Shown here: one piece after another, positions 33,677 to 42,248 of the stretch
How the letters are laid out: each line of letters begins with the position of its first letter
Numbering within the stretch: position 1 is the stretch's first letter
Source of the DNA: Burkholderia humptydooensis
GTDB lineage: Bacteria > Pseudomonadota > Gammaproteobacteria > Burkholderiales > Burkholderiaceae
DNA length: 64,000 bases
Reading direction: 5' to 3'
NCBI RefSeq assembly: GCF_001513745.1
Contig: NZ_CP013382.1
Location: 2,666,001 to 2,730,000, forward strand
Notes under the pieces: model-generated
What the model was told of the DNA's origin: nothing
The model's input: only the letters and a program-made list of their open reading frames with translations
Databases searched by the model: none
Translations under genes and position numbers: made by a program

Positions 33677-34744
33677 ATGGCTCAGCGCATTCGTCTCGCA
33701 GTCGCCGGTGTGGGCAACAACATTTCGGCGCTGTTCCAGGGCGTCGAATACTATCGTGCGCTTCGCGACCGGGGCGTCGACGAGCGCGAGTTCGTCGGCG
33801 TCAAACGGCCGCGCATCGGCGGCATTGGCGTCAGCGATGTCGAATTCGTCGCCGCCTTCGACATCCATCCGAACAAGGTCAGCCGCCCGTTCGACGAAGC
33901 CGTGCTCGCGCCGCCGAACAACTATCCGATGCTCGGCGTGCCGCTGCCCGCCATCACGGTGCCGGTGGATCAGGGCCTCACCAGCGAGTCCGCCGGCGAC
34001 GCCGACGCCGCGTTCGAGCACGTCGTGCGCCGGCTGCGCGAAAGCGAGGCCGAAGTGCTGCTCTATTCGCTGCCGACCGGCCTGCAATGGGCGGCCGAAG
34101 CATATGCGCGCGCGGCGCTCGCCGCGCGCGTCGCGTTCGTCAACTGCACGCCGGAGCTCGTCGCGCGCACGCCCGCGCTGCTCGACGCCTATCAGGCGGC
34201 CGGCGTGCCGCTCGTCGGCGACGATCTGGCGAGCCACTTCGGCACGTCCGTCGTCCATCGCGCGCTGCTCGGGCTGCTCAGCGACCGCGGCATCACGCTG
34301 CAAAGCTCGTATCAGTTGAACTTCGGCGGCAACGAGGATTTCCGCAACCTGCGCGAGCGCGGCGCGAGCAAGCAGCAATCGAAGCTGAATGCGCTCGCGC
34401 AGGACGGCGTCGATACGTCGCGCGTCGAGGTCATTCCGTCGGCCGGCTACATCGGCCAGTTGAAGGACAACAAGGTGGCGATCGTGAACATCGAAGGCGT
34501 CGGCTGGGGCGGCACGCCGGTGCAGCTCGACCTGAAGCTCAAGGTGCAGGATTCGAGCAACGCGGCGGGCGTCATCATCGATCTGATCCGGATCGCGGCC
34601 GCATCGCGCCGCGCGAAGCTCGCCGGCTTTCCGGCCGCGGCCGCGAAGCTGTTGAAGTCGCCCGTCGGCGGACACGACAAGATCACGCCGCAAAGCATCG
34701 ACGCGAGCTTCCGCGCGCTCGACGCGGCCCCGGTTCGAGCATGA
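33677..34744 (+). CDS. Myo-inositol-phosphate-synthase-family cyclase
   Basis: A 355-residue NAD-dependent cyclase of the inositol-3-phosphate synthase family (bacterial short form). Marks are AGVGNNISALFQGVEYY (NAD loop), VAFDIHPNKV-type strand, YSLPTGLQWAAEAYARAAL, GDDLASHFGTSVVHRALL, LQSSYQLNFGGNEDF, and the lysine-rich SKQQSKLNAL of the active site, then EGVGWGGTPVQLDLKLKVQDS. Where bacterial synthases I recall read PSDHV, this one reads PSAGY, a change near the catalytic lysines. Family members make inositol phosphate from glucose-6-P. The homologue Ari2 in aristeromycin synthesis makes a five-membered cyclitol phosphate from fructose-6-P. AAGGAG precedes ATG 33677. It heads a tightly coupled operon of phosphosugar enzymes. 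Confidence 0.87.
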   Translation: MAQRIRLAVAGVGNNISALFQGVEYYRALRDRGVDEREFVGVKRPRIGGIGVSDVEFVAAFDIHPNKVSRPFDEAVLAPPNNYPMLGVPLPAITVPVDQGLTSESAGDADAAFEHVVRRLRESEAEVLLYSLPTGLQWAAEAYARAALAARVAFVNCTPELVARTPALLDAYQAAGVPLVGDDLASHFGTSVVHRALLGLLSDRGITLQSSYQLNFGGNEDFRNLRERGASKQQSKLNALAQDGVDTSRVEVIPSAGYIGQLKDNKVAIVNIEGVGWGGTPVQLDLKLKVQDSSNAAGVIIDLIRIAAASRRAKLAGFPAAAAKLLKSPVGGHDKITPQSIDASFRALDAAPVRA

Positions 34745-35430
34745 CGATCGCGCAATCGGAACGCAATCGCGCACGCGCCGTTGACCGTCGCGGCGCGACG
34801 GACGTGATTGACGTCGTTCTGCTCGCGTACGACGGCGTCGATGCGCTCGATCTGTTCGGCGTGCACGCCGTGCTCGCGAAGGCGTCGACCGTGCCCGCAC
34901 CGGGCGGCGGCGCGGCGCTGTGCGTCGCGATCGCGGCGGCCGCGCGCGTCGTCACGACGTCGTGCGGCGTCGAGCTGACGTGCGGCGCGACGCTCGACGC
35001 GCTCGAACGCGCGGACGCGATCGTCGTGCCGGGCGGAAGCGGCGCGGCGAACGCGGCACGGCAGCCGTCGCTCTCGACGCCGCTCGCCCGCGCGCATGCG
35101 CGCGGCGCGGCGATCTACGCGGTATGCTCGGGCGCGCTCGTCGTCGCGGCGTCCGGCGTCGCGAACGGACGGCGGCTCGCGATCCATAGCGACAAGCGGC
35201 AAGCGCTGCTCGACGTCGCGCCGTCCGTCGAGCCCGCCGCGGGGCTCGTCGCGGATGGCCGCTTATGCTCGGTCGGCGGCGATGCGTCGCCTTCGGCGAA
35301 GGCGGCCGATCTCGCGTTTCAACTGCTCGCCGATTTCGCGCCATACGCGGTCGCGCCGGTGGCCGCCCGCATGGAGCTGCGGCCGGGTCGCGGCGCCGCG
35401 GCCGCGCGCCTGCTGGAGACGGCCGCATGA
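34741..35430 (+). CDS. DJ-1/PfpI family protein
   Basis: A 229-residue DJ-1/PfpI-superfamily protein. The start is DVVLLAYDGVDALDLFGVHAVL. The nucleophile elbow is AIYAVCSGALVVAASG with Cys, then HSDKRQALLDVAP and a C-terminal AADLAFQLLADFAPYA. There is no HTH domain, unlike the GlxA-type protein at 23855. Relatives act as isonitrile hydratases, amidases or glyoxalase-like enzymes. The ATG overlaps the cyclase stop (ATGA). A function in repair or hydrolysis of a reactive carbonyl intermediate is possible. Confidence 0.78.
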   Translation: MTIAQSERNRARAVDRRGATDVIDVVLLAYDGVDALDLFGVHAVLAKASTVPAPGGGAALCVAIAAAARVVTTSCGVELTCGATLDALERADAIVVPGGSGAANAARQPSLSTPLARAHARGAAIYAVCSGALVVAASGVANGRRLAIHSDKRQALLDVAPSVEPAAGLVADGRLCSVGGDASPSAKAADLAFQLLADFAPYAVAPVAARMELRPGRGAAAARLLETAA

Positions 35431-36173
35431 GCCCGCGGCGCGGCACGGTCCTCGTGACGGGCGCGAGCCGCGGCGTCGGCCTCGCGATCGCCGAAGCGCT
35501 CGCGGGGCGCGGCTACGATCTCGCGCTGTGGGCGCGGTCCGCTCCCGACCTCGATGCAATCGCGCGCCGCCTCGGCGCAACCGGATGCCGGGTCCGCGCG
35601 GCGGCCGTCGACGTCGGCGACGCCGCCGCGGTGGACGCGGCGGGCCGCGCGCTGCGCGAGCAGGACGCGATGCTCGCGGGCGTCGTCGTCAACGCGGGAT
35701 GCGGCCGGTGGGCGCGCATCGCCGACACGGCGCCCGACGAATGGCGCCGCACGCTGCGCACCAATCTCGACGGCGCGTTCCACACGCTGAAGGCGTGCGT
35801 TCCGCTTCTCACGGCCGCGCATCCGCTGATCGTCGGCATGATGTCGGACGCGAGCGTGTGGCCGTTCGCCGAGCGCAGCGCGTATTGCGCGTCGAAGGCG
35901 GGCCTCCGTCAGTTCTTCGACGTCGCGCGGCAGGAACTGCGCGAGCGCGGCATCCGGATGACCGCCGTGCTGCCGAGCCGCATCGACACGCATTTCCAGG
36001 GCGGCCACGCATCGGCCGCGCCGGGCAGCCGTCCCGGCGCGCTCGATGCGGCGGACGTCGCGACGATCGTCGCGGATCTGTTCGACGGCCCGCCGCACAT
36101 CGAAATCCGCGAGCTGCACGTAACCGCGCTCGCGTCCAGCTTCGGACCTTTCCCAGGGGAGCATCCAGCGTGA
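35427..36173 (+). CDS. Short-chain dehydrogenase/reductase
   Basis: A 248-residue classical SDR. TGASRGVGLAIAEAL is the cofactor loop, NAGCG follows, and the triad is Ser in MMSDASVW, with Tyr and Lys in YCASKAGLRQ. An ARS segment after strand 2 (LWARSAPDL) suggests NADP(H). It would oxidise or reduce a hydroxyl or ketone, plausibly on the cyclitol made by the cyclase at 33677. Start overlaps the DJ-1 gene stop (ATGA), and its own stop overlaps the RidA start (GTGA). Confidence 0.85.
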   Translation: MSPRRGTVLVTGASRGVGLAIAEALAGRGYDLALWARSAPDLDAIARRLGATGCRVRAAAVDVGDAAAVDAAGRALREQDAMLAGVVVNAGCGRWARIADTAPDEWRRTLRTNLDGAFHTLKACVPLLTAAHPLIVGMMSDASVWPFAERSAYCASKAGLRQFFDVARQELRERGIRMTAVLPSRIDTHFQGGHASAAPGSRPGALDAADVATIVADLFDGPPHIEIRELHVTALASSFGPFPGEHPA

Positions 36174-36592
36174 CGATTTTCACAGCCATTCATCCCGCCG
36201 GCCATTCGCGGCCGATCGGCAAGTATTCGCCCGCCGTCGCCGTGCCGATCGGCGCGGGGCGGCGCCTGCTATTCATCAGCGGCCAGGTCGCGACCGACGC
36301 CGGCGGGGCCGTGCTCGCGCCCGGCGACGCCCGTGCTCAGACGGAGATCATATTCGAGCGCCTCACGAGCATTCTCCACACCGCGGGCGGCGATCTGTCG
36401 GCGCTCGTGAGCGTCGTGATCTATCTGCGCGACATCGCCGATTTTCCCGCGGTGTCCGCGGTCCGCAACCGCGTGCTCGCCGCGCCGCCGCCCGCGAGCA
36501 CGCTCGTTCAGGTCGCGTCGCTCGCCGAGGCGGGCTGCGTCGTCGAGATCAGCGGCGTCGCCGTAATCGGCGAGGACGGCGAACGTGGCTAG
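36170..36592 (+). CDS. RidA/YjgF-family protein
   Basis: A 140-residue RidA (Rid/YER057c/UK114) protein. GKYSPAVAVPIGAGRRLLFISGQV, the DARAQTEIIFERLTSILHTAGG helix and the ASTLVQVASLAEAGCVVEI end fit the family. The usual catalytic Arg of RidA sits in a short R-N-R-V segment (VRNRVLA). Rid proteins deaminate reactive enamines/imines, so this may point to an amine or PLP-linked step, or to a diverged role. GTG start overlaps the SDR stop (GTGA) after AGGGGA. Confidence 0.8.
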   Translation: MTIFTAIHPAGHSRPIGKYSPAVAVPIGAGRRLLFISGQVATDAGGAVLAPGDARAQTEIIFERLTSILHTAGGDLSALVSVVIYLRDIADFPAVSAVRNRVLAAPPPASTLVQVASLAEAGCVVEISGVAVIGEDGERG

Positions 36593-37643
36593 CCTCGCCC
36601 GCACCTGCGCTTCGCGCGGCGCCTGCGCCGGGAAAGCCGATCCGCGCGGCCTGCGGGCGACGCTGCCGCGCGTCGCGCAACAGGCTGGCGTGCTCGTCGT
36701 CGGCTCGCTGAACGTCGATCTGCTGCTGTACAGCGATGCGTCGCCGAGCGAAGGCGACTCGCTGCCCGTGCGCGCGATCGCGCTGCCGGGCGGCCATGCG
36801 GGCAACTGCGCGTCCGCGCTGGCGGCGCTCGGCCTGGCCGTGTCGATCGTCGCGGCGCTCGGCGACGACGCCGACGGCGATCGGCTGCTCACCGACCTCG
36901 ACGCGCGCGGCATCGACACGCGCTTCGTGCGGCGCGTCGCGCACGCGCACACCGGCCGCGCGATCATCCCCGTGCTCGGCCCCGAGCGCCGCAACTACAT
37001 GCTGCTCGATCGCGGCGCGAACGAGTCGCTCGCCGCCGCCGACGTGCGCGCCGCGCTGTCGGGCGTCGCGCGCTGCGATGCGCTCATGCTGTTCGATCCG
37101 AGCGCCGATGCGCTCGCGCAGACGTTCGCGCTCGCGCGCGCGCATCACCCGGCCGCCGCGCTGTGCTGGACGCCATCCGGCATGTATTCGCGCGATCCGG
37201 TCGCGCTGCCGCTGTTGCCGCAATGCGACGTCGTGTTCGCCAACGCGCGCGAGTTCGCGCATCTGCGCGAACAGGACGAGCGCGTGCTCGACGCGCTGGA
37301 CGGGGTCGACGTCGTCGTCACGCTCGGCGAGCGCGGCGCGCTGTCCCGCCATCGCGGCGTCGAGACGCGCGCGCCGGCGCATCCGTGCGAAGTCGTCGAT
37401 CCGACCGGCGCGGGCGATGCGTTCGCGTCGGCCTACCTGCTCGCGCGGCTCGCCGGCCTCGATGCGGCCGATCGCCTGCGGCTCGGCAACGCAGGCGGCG
37501 CATGCGCGGTCGGCACACGCGGCGCACGCGACGGCCTGCCGACGCTCGACGCGCTGCTCGACGCGGCGCTGGACAGCCCGCAAGGCCGGTCCGCGCCGCC
37601 GCGCGCCGAGGAGCCCGCCCATGCGCATGCGGCGAAGCGCTGA
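36585..37643 (+). CDS. PfkB-family sugar/nucleoside kinase
   Basis: A 352-residue PfkB (ribokinase/adenosine-kinase) family kinase. VLVVGSLNVDLLLYSD opens the fold, PGGHAGNCASALAALGLAVSIVAALGDD is signature 1, and VVDPTGAGDAFASAYL carries the catalytic Asp of signature 2. It phosphorylates a sugar, nucleoside or cyclitol alcohol with ATP. The GTG start 36585 overlaps RidA by 8 bases, and the first 30 residues are probably non-core. In this operon it may phosphorylate the cyclitol or a nucleoside product. Confidence 0.85.
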   Translation: MASLARTCASRGACAGKADPRGLRATLPRVAQQAGVLVVGSLNVDLLLYSDASPSEGDSLPVRAIALPGGHAGNCASALAALGLAVSIVAALGDDADGDRLLTDLDARGIDTRFVRRVAHAHTGRAIIPVLGPERRNYMLLDRGANESLAAADVRAALSGVARCDALMLFDPSADALAQTFALARAHHPAAALCWTPSGMYSRDPVALPLLPQCDVVFANAREFAHLREQDERVLDALDGVDVVVTLGERGALSRHRGVETRAPAHPCEVVDPTGAGDAFASAYLLARLAGLDAADRLRLGNAGGACAVGTRGARDGLPTLDALLDAALDSPQGRSAPPRAEEPAHAHAAKR

Positions 37644-39129
37644 CGGCTGGCGCGGCCTGATCGGCAGCACGTTCACGCCCGAGCGCGCGGCGAGGCTCGC
37701 CGCGGCGATCGTGACCGCCGTGCGCGCGCATGACGGCGGCGGGCCGCGCGTCGTCGTCGGCTACGACGGCCGCCGCCTCGGGCACCGCGCCGCACGGCTC
37801 GTCGCGCGCGCGGCGGGCGACGCGGGCGCGCGCGCCGTGCGCATCGTCGAGCATCTGCCGACGCCGACGGCGTCGTACCTCGTCGGCGCGGGCGACGCCG
37901 AACTCGCGCTGCTCGTCACCGCGAGCCACAACCCACCCGAATGGAACGGCGTAAAGGCGAAGGGCCGCCCCGGCTGCCCGCTCGACGCCGAGCTCGAACG
38001 GCGCGCGGATGCGCTGTACGACGACTCGGAGCGCGCCGCCGGCGGCGCGCGGTTCGGCGAACCGCCCGGCAAGCCTTTCGGCGAGCCTTCCGGCAAAGCC
38101 GACGAAGCGCGCGCGGACGATGTCCGCAGTCCCGGCGACGCGATCTTCGAAGAATGCGATGCGTCGCCGTGGATCGACCGACACGTCGCGCATGTGCTGT
38201 CGCGCCTGCCCGCGACGCCGGAGCGGCCGCTGCGCGTCGTCGTCGACGGGCTCGGCGGCATCGCGGGCGGCGCGATGCTGCGCCTTTGCGGCGCGCTGCG
38301 CTGGTCGGCGACGCCGCTCGGCTGCACGCCGTCCGCGACCTTCGGCGGCGTCGCGCCCGATCCGTCGCTGCCCGCGAGCCGCCGCCGCGCGGCCGACGCG
38401 GTGCGCACCGGGCGCGCCGATCTCGGCCTCGTCGTGGACGGCGACGGCGACCGCGTCTATGCGATCGACGGCGACGGGCGCACGGTCGAGCCGCACGAGC
38501 TGTTCGCACTGCTGCTCGCGCATCGGCATCGGCGGCGATACGGCCATCCGGAGCGCGGCATCGCGATCACGGCGGCAACGGGCGCGCTGGTGCGCCGGAT
38601 GTGCGCGCAGTGGAGCCGCCCCGTCGTCGAACTGCCGGTCGGCTTCAAGCATCTGTCGCCGCTGCTCGTCGACGGCCGGATCGACGCGGGCGCAGGCGGC
38701 GTCGGCGATCTCGCGTTCGGCGAATTCGGCGTCGACCGCGATCCGTTCGGCGCCGTCGCGCTGCTCGCCGACCTGCTGGCGACGAGCGGCCAGCCGCTCG
38801 CGTCGCTCGTCGCCGGCTTGCGGCGACGCTACGGCCGCTTCGACTGGCTCGAATCACGCGTGGACGGCAATGCGACCGCCCCGCAGTTGCGCGCCGCGGG
38901 CCGGCGCGCGCTCGAACGATGCGGCTTCGACGCACGCGCGGCGCGCATCACGACCGTCGACGGCGTCAAGTTCTCGCTCGACAGCGGCGAATGGCTGCTG
39001 CTGCGGCCCTCCACGACCGAGGGCGGCATCCGCGTATGCGGCGAGCTGCTGAGCGCGCGAGCGGCCGGCGCGGCCGCCGCGCTCGCCGCGCACGTCGCCC
39101 GCGCGCTCGCCGCCGAGCGAAGCCCGTAG
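37621..39129 (+). CDS. Phosphohexomutase-family enzyme (alpha-PGM/PMM)
   Basis: A 502-residue alpha-D-phosphohexomutase. The active-site serine loop is LLVTASHNPPEWNGVKAKGR and the metal loop is GLVVDGDGDRVYAID. The sugar-binding loop usually reads GE-x-SGH, but here reads FGEFGVDRDPFG. The phosphate loop reads RPSTTEGGIRV where RxSGTEP is usual. These changes suggest an unusual phosphosugar. An insert near residues 140-165 has a repeated GEPPGKPFGEPSGK pattern. ATG 37621 follows GAGGAG by seven bases and overlaps the kinase by 23 bases. It could move a phosphate between ring positions, for example 5- to 1-phosphate. Confidence 0.83.
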   Translation: MRMRRSADGWRGLIGSTFTPERAARLAAAIVTAVRAHDGGGPRVVVGYDGRRLGHRAARLVARAAGDAGARAVRIVEHLPTPTASYLVGAGDAELALLVTASHNPPEWNGVKAKGRPGCPLDAELERRADALYDDSERAAGGARFGEPPGKPFGEPSGKADEARADDVRSPGDAIFEECDASPWIDRHVAHVLSRLPATPERPLRVVVDGLGGIAGGAMLRLCGALRWSATPLGCTPSATFGGVAPDPSLPASRRRAADAVRTGRADLGLVVDGDGDRVYAIDGDGRTVEPHELFALLLAHRHRRRYGHPERGIAITAATGALVRRMCAQWSRPVVELPVGFKHLSPLLVDGRIDAGAGGVGDLAFGEFGVDRDPFGAVALLADLLATSGQPLASLVAGLRRRYGRFDWLESRVDGNATAPQLRAAGRRALERCGFDARAARITTVDGVKFSLDSGEWLLLRPSTTEGGIRVCGELLSARAAGAAAALAAHVARALAAERSP

Positions 39130-39155
39130 CCGCGCGCCGACGGAGCAGCACGCCC

Positions 39156-39872
39156 GTGCACGACCGCTATCGCCTGATTCTGATCCGCCACGGCCAGACG
39201 CCGGACACCGTCGCCGGGCGCTTCTGCGGCGCGCGCGACCCGGCGCTCACGGCGCTCGGGCACCGGATGGCGATCGAGGCGTCGCGGCATCCGGCGCTGC
39301 GCGGCGTCGCCGTCGTCGTGACATCGCCGTCGCTGCGCGCGCAACAGACCGCGCGCCATGTCGCCGACGCCAACCGCGTGCCGATCGTCGTCGACGAACG
39401 GCTGCGCGAGCTGTCGTTCGGCGCGTGGGAAGGACGCGTGCCAGACGACGTGCGCGACGAGCCCGCGTACCGGCGCTGGACCGACGATCCGGCGATCCAC
39501 GCGCCGCCCGGCGGCGAAACCGGTCTCGCGGTGCTCGCGCGCGTGACGTCGGCCGTGCGCGACGCGATCGACGTGTTCGACGACGTCGCGTTCGTCACGC
39601 ACAAATCGCCGATCCGCCTGCTCGCGTCGTTCTACGGCGCGACGCCGCTATCGCGCTTCAGGCTGATCGCCGGCATCCATGCGTGCTCGGTCTCGCTGAT
39701 CGTGCGCGACGGCGGCGACGTCGCGCTCGGGCCGCTCGGCGACACGTCGCATCTGTCGCCCGCGTGGCGCGCCGATCCCGATCATGCGCGCGCGCCGCCT
39801 GACGGCGCGCGCGCTTTCGGCACCGCCGCGCCGCGCGGCGCGACGCCGCCCACCGGAAGGCGCGGCGGGTAG
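39156..39872 (+). CDS. Histidine phosphatase (phosphoglycerate-mutase-like)
   Basis: A 238-residue protein of the histidine phosphatase branch. LILIRHGQTPDTVAGRFCG holds the nucleophilic His, VTSPSLRAQQTARHVAD and LRELSFGAWEG are typical of the CobC/phosphatase type, and FVTHKSPIRLL holds the second His. The C-terminal 35 residues are low complexity. GTG 39156 is chosen because GGAG lies 10 bases upstream and the conserved strand begins just after. It would remove a phosphate from a sugar or nucleotide intermediate. It lies 26 bases after the mutase in the same operon. Confidence 0.83.
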   Translation: MHDRYRLILIRHGQTPDTVAGRFCGARDPALTALGHRMAIEASRHPALRGVAVVVTSPSLRAQQTARHVADANRVPIVVDERLRELSFGAWEGRVPDDVRDEPAYRRWTDDPAIHAPPGGETGLAVLARVTSAVRDAIDVFDDVAFVTHKSPIRLLASFYGATPLSRFRLIAGIHACSVSLIVRDGGDVALGPLGDTSHLSPAWRADPDHARAPPDGARAFGTAAPRGATPPTGRRGG

Positions 39873-39901
39873 CGCCTTCCCTCACTCTGCAGGAGTCACG
39901 C

Positions 39902-40717
39902 ATGTCACGCTCGAAGCGCATCGCCATCATCGCGGGCACCGGACTCGCCCGCGGCCTCGACGCATTCCTCGGCAACCGCGAGACGTTCGAGAACGTGCGG
40001 GTCACGTTCGGCCGGCGCAGCGGCACCGTGCTGCATTACACGACGGGCAGGATCGGCGGCGTCGAAGCGATCGTCCTGCCGCGGCACGGCCCGACGCTCG
40101 AGATTCCCGACCGCAGCCCGTCCGAGCTCGTCGCCGAGCTCGGACACGAAGCGCACATCTGGCATCTGCACGAGCTCGGCGTGCAGGCCGTCTACGCGTT
40201 CAACTCGGTGGGCTCGCTCGACCTCGATCTGCCGCTCGCCGCCGACAACGTGTTCCTCGCGCCCGACGACTATGCGCGCGGCCTGTCGGGCGTGTCGCAC
40301 AGCTTCGGCAATCTGGCGAAGGACGTGCATCCGTCGATGCGCGCGCCGTTCGACGCGCGGCTGCGCACGAACTTCGCGCTCGCGGCCGACAAGGCGGGCG
40401 CGAAGCTGCTGATGCATGGGCTGTACATCCAGTCGGCCGGCGACGCGTTCGAAAGCGTCGCCGAGGTCGACACGTACCGCCGCATCTACGCGGGCCATCG
40501 CAATCGCGTGCTCGGCATGACGGCGGGCGCGGAACTCGTGCTGTGCCGGCAGATGGGCATCCCATATGCGCTCATCTGCGCGAACTGCAACTGGGCGGAA
40601 GGGCTCGATCCGGACCATCCGGTCACGCACCCGTTCGTGCTCGCCGGGATGCAGCCCGCGGCGGCGACGCTTGCGAAGATCGCCGAGGCGGTGCTGCGGA
40701 TCGAGGCGCAATCGTGA
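39902..40717 (+). CDS. MTAP/PNP-family phosphorylase
   Basis: A 271-residue nucleoside phosphorylase of the trimeric PNP/MTA phosphorylase (PNP-2) family. IAIIAGTGLARGL is the phosphate loop, IVLPRHGPTLEIPDRSP is the MTAP-type LPRHG segment, YAFNSVGSLDLDLP follows, and VLGMTAGAELVLCRQMGIPYALICANCNWAEGL resembles the GMT-x-x-E base-site region. The site where MTAP has a D-Y/D-x-W purine-binding stretch is altered (NCNWAEGL). It catalyses reversible phosphorolysis, and in reverse could couple a 1-phosphate to a base. The pairing with a cyclase and mutase is the reason a nucleoside-like product is proposed. CAGGAG precedes ATG 39902. Confidence 0.85.
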   Translation: MSRSKRIAIIAGTGLARGLDAFLGNRETFENVRVTFGRRSGTVLHYTTGRIGGVEAIVLPRHGPTLEIPDRSPSELVAELGHEAHIWHLHELGVQAVYAFNSVGSLDLDLPLAADNVFLAPDDYARGLSGVSHSFGNLAKDVHPSMRAPFDARLRTNFALAADKAGAKLLMHGLYIQSAGDAFESVAEVDTYRRIYAGHRNRVLGMTAGAELVLCRQMGIPYALICANCNWAEGLDPDHPVTHPFVLAGMQPAAATLAKIAEAVLRIEAQS

Positions 40718-40800
40718 GCGCGCGGCGGGCCGCGTTTGCGCGCGCGCCGCATTCGCGTTGCCCGCTTCGTTCGGTCGACGCGTTTCGCAGCGGCGGGCGG

Positions 40801-41292
40801 CTAGCCGCGCAGCGCATCGAAGCACCGCAGCAGCAGCGCCGCGCGTTCGAGATCCTTGCGCCGCCCGAACAGCCGCAGCATCCGTTCGAGCGCGAGCGGC
40901 GACGGCACCGGCACCTTCACGTTCGCAATGTCGACGTGCCGCATCGAATCGACGATGACCTCGCGCCACGCGCGGCCGTCGTTGACTTCGAGGCGGCCCA
41001 TCACTTCGACGTCGAGCGGCGCGAAGCCGAATCGCGCGAAGCGCGAACGGAAGCGCGCATCGTCGGCCGGACGGAAACCGGCGCGACGCGACGCGGCCCA
41101 ATGCGCGATCGCGGCGTCGGCATCGCGCACGCTCGTCAGCACGTCGACGTCCTTCGGCGCGACGTCGACGCCGTACAGCGCGAGCGCCGCGCTGCCGATC
41201 ACGCACCACGGATCGCGAAACATCGCCGCCATCGCGGGCACCGCCAGCGACAAGGTCTGTTCGAGCGCCGCATCGACGGATGGTCGAACCAT
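40801..41292 (-). CDS. Nucleotidyltransferase-fold protein
   Basis: A 163-residue protein with nucleotidyltransferase-like features: WCVIGSAALALYGVDVAPKDVDVLT gives G-S-A-A followed by D-V-D, the minimal NTase metal motif, and PSPLALERMLRLFGRRKDLERAALLL is a helical tail as in MNT/AbiEii-like proteins. ATG 41292 is preferred because GGAGG lies upstream and the N-terminal 34 residues of a longer frame are of poor composition. It is divergent from the epimerase gene. The role is unknown. It could be an unrelated small NTase. Confidence 0.65.
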   Translation of the reverse strand: MVRPSVDAALEQTLSLAVPAMAAMFRDPWCVIGSAALALYGVDVAPKDVDVLTSVRDADAAIAHWAASRRAGFRPADDARFRSRFARFGFAPLDVEVMGRLEVNDGRAWREVIVDSMRHVDIANVKVPVPSPLALERMLRLFGRRKDLERAALLLRCFDALRG

Positions 41293-41387
41293 GACTCCTC
41301 CATGCGCCCGCGAAGCGCGACGGCCTCGCGGCGGGACGCATCGAAATCGCATCGAAATCCTTACTTTAACGATTTTTGGAGGCGAGC

Positions 41388-42230
41388 ATGACAAGAATCG
41401 TCATCACGGGCTCTGCCGGCAAGGCCGGCGCGTTCGTCGTGCGCGAATTCGCCGCGCACGGCTACGATACGCTCGGCGTCGACATGAAGGCCACCGTCGC
41501 ATCGAGCGCGCTCGGGCATCTGCCTTCGATGAAGGCCGACTTGCGCGACCTCGGGCAAGCCGTCGAATCGTTCGACGGCGCGGATGCGATCGTCCATCTC
41601 GCGAACGTGTCGCTGCCGGGCCTGTTCCCGCCCGGCAAGACCTTCAGCGACAACGTGACCGTCAATTACAACGTATTCCAGGCCGCGCGCGTGCTCGGCA
41701 TCCGCTCGATCGTCTGGTTGTCCAGCGCCGCGGTCGTGCACGATCTGTTCGATCCGGCCGGCGAGATCGACGTGCCCGTGACCGAACATTCGCCGGTGCG
41801 CGCGGGCTCCGCGTACGCGCTGTCGAAGATCGTCACCGAGCAGATCGCCGGCTTCTTTTGCGACGAACGCACGTCGATCGTCGGGCTGCGCGCCCCTGTG
41901 ATCGAAGACCCGGCCGATTATCCGCACTACACGAAGTATCAACGCGACCCGCAGATGCGCCGCTGGCATCTGTGGTCGTACATCGACGCGCGCGATGTCG
42001 CCCGCGCATGCCGCCTCGCGGTCGAAGCGCGGCCGCCCGGCGTGCACAACGTGTTCGTGTCCGCGCCCGACACCGTGATGGCCGAGCCGATCGATGCGCT
42101 CTTCGAACTGCGCTTTCCCGGCGCGCCGGTGCCGGGGCGATTGCACGAATGCGGCAGTTTCTTCGCGCCGGAACATGCGAAGCGATTGTTCGGCTTCGAG
42201 CCGATCCATTCGTGGCGCGGCGATCGATGA
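41388..42230 (+). CDS. NAD-dependent epimerase/dehydratase family protein
   Basis: A 280-residue extended SDR. TGSAGKAGAFVVREFAAHG is the NAD loop, LANVSLPG and WLSSAAVVHD follow, and the catalytic pair is YALSK (Tyr, Lys). It would act on a sugar or sugar nucleotide; the substrate is unknown. GGAGG precedes ATG 41388. It is followed 18 bases later by an atypical SDR, and both may extend the inositol-phosphate-synthase operon, although the nucleotidyltransferase on the other strand lies between. Confidence 0.8.
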   Translation: MTRIVITGSAGKAGAFVVREFAAHGYDTLGVDMKATVASSALGHLPSMKADLRDLGQAVESFDGADAIVHLANVSLPGLFPPGKTFSDNVTVNYNVFQAARVLGIRSIVWLSSAAVVHDLFDPAGEIDVPVTEHSPVRAGSAYALSKIVTEQIAGFFCDERTSIVGLRAPVIEDPADYPHYTKYQRDPQMRRWHLWSYIDARDVARACRLAVEARPPGVHNVFVSAPDTVMAEPIDALFELRFPGAPVPGRLHECGSFFAPEHAKRLFGFEPIHSWRGDR

Positions 42231-42248
42231 GATGCATGCGAGGTCATC

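Noticed and set aside
33366..33678. Minus-strand frames of 66-82 residues in the AT-rich leader of the cyclase operon
   Set aside because: No start signals or family resemblance; the region is better explained as promoter and debris.
40718..40800. Possible hairpin terminator after the phosphorylase gene
   Set aside because: GC-rich alternating sequence with no clear stem and no T-run.
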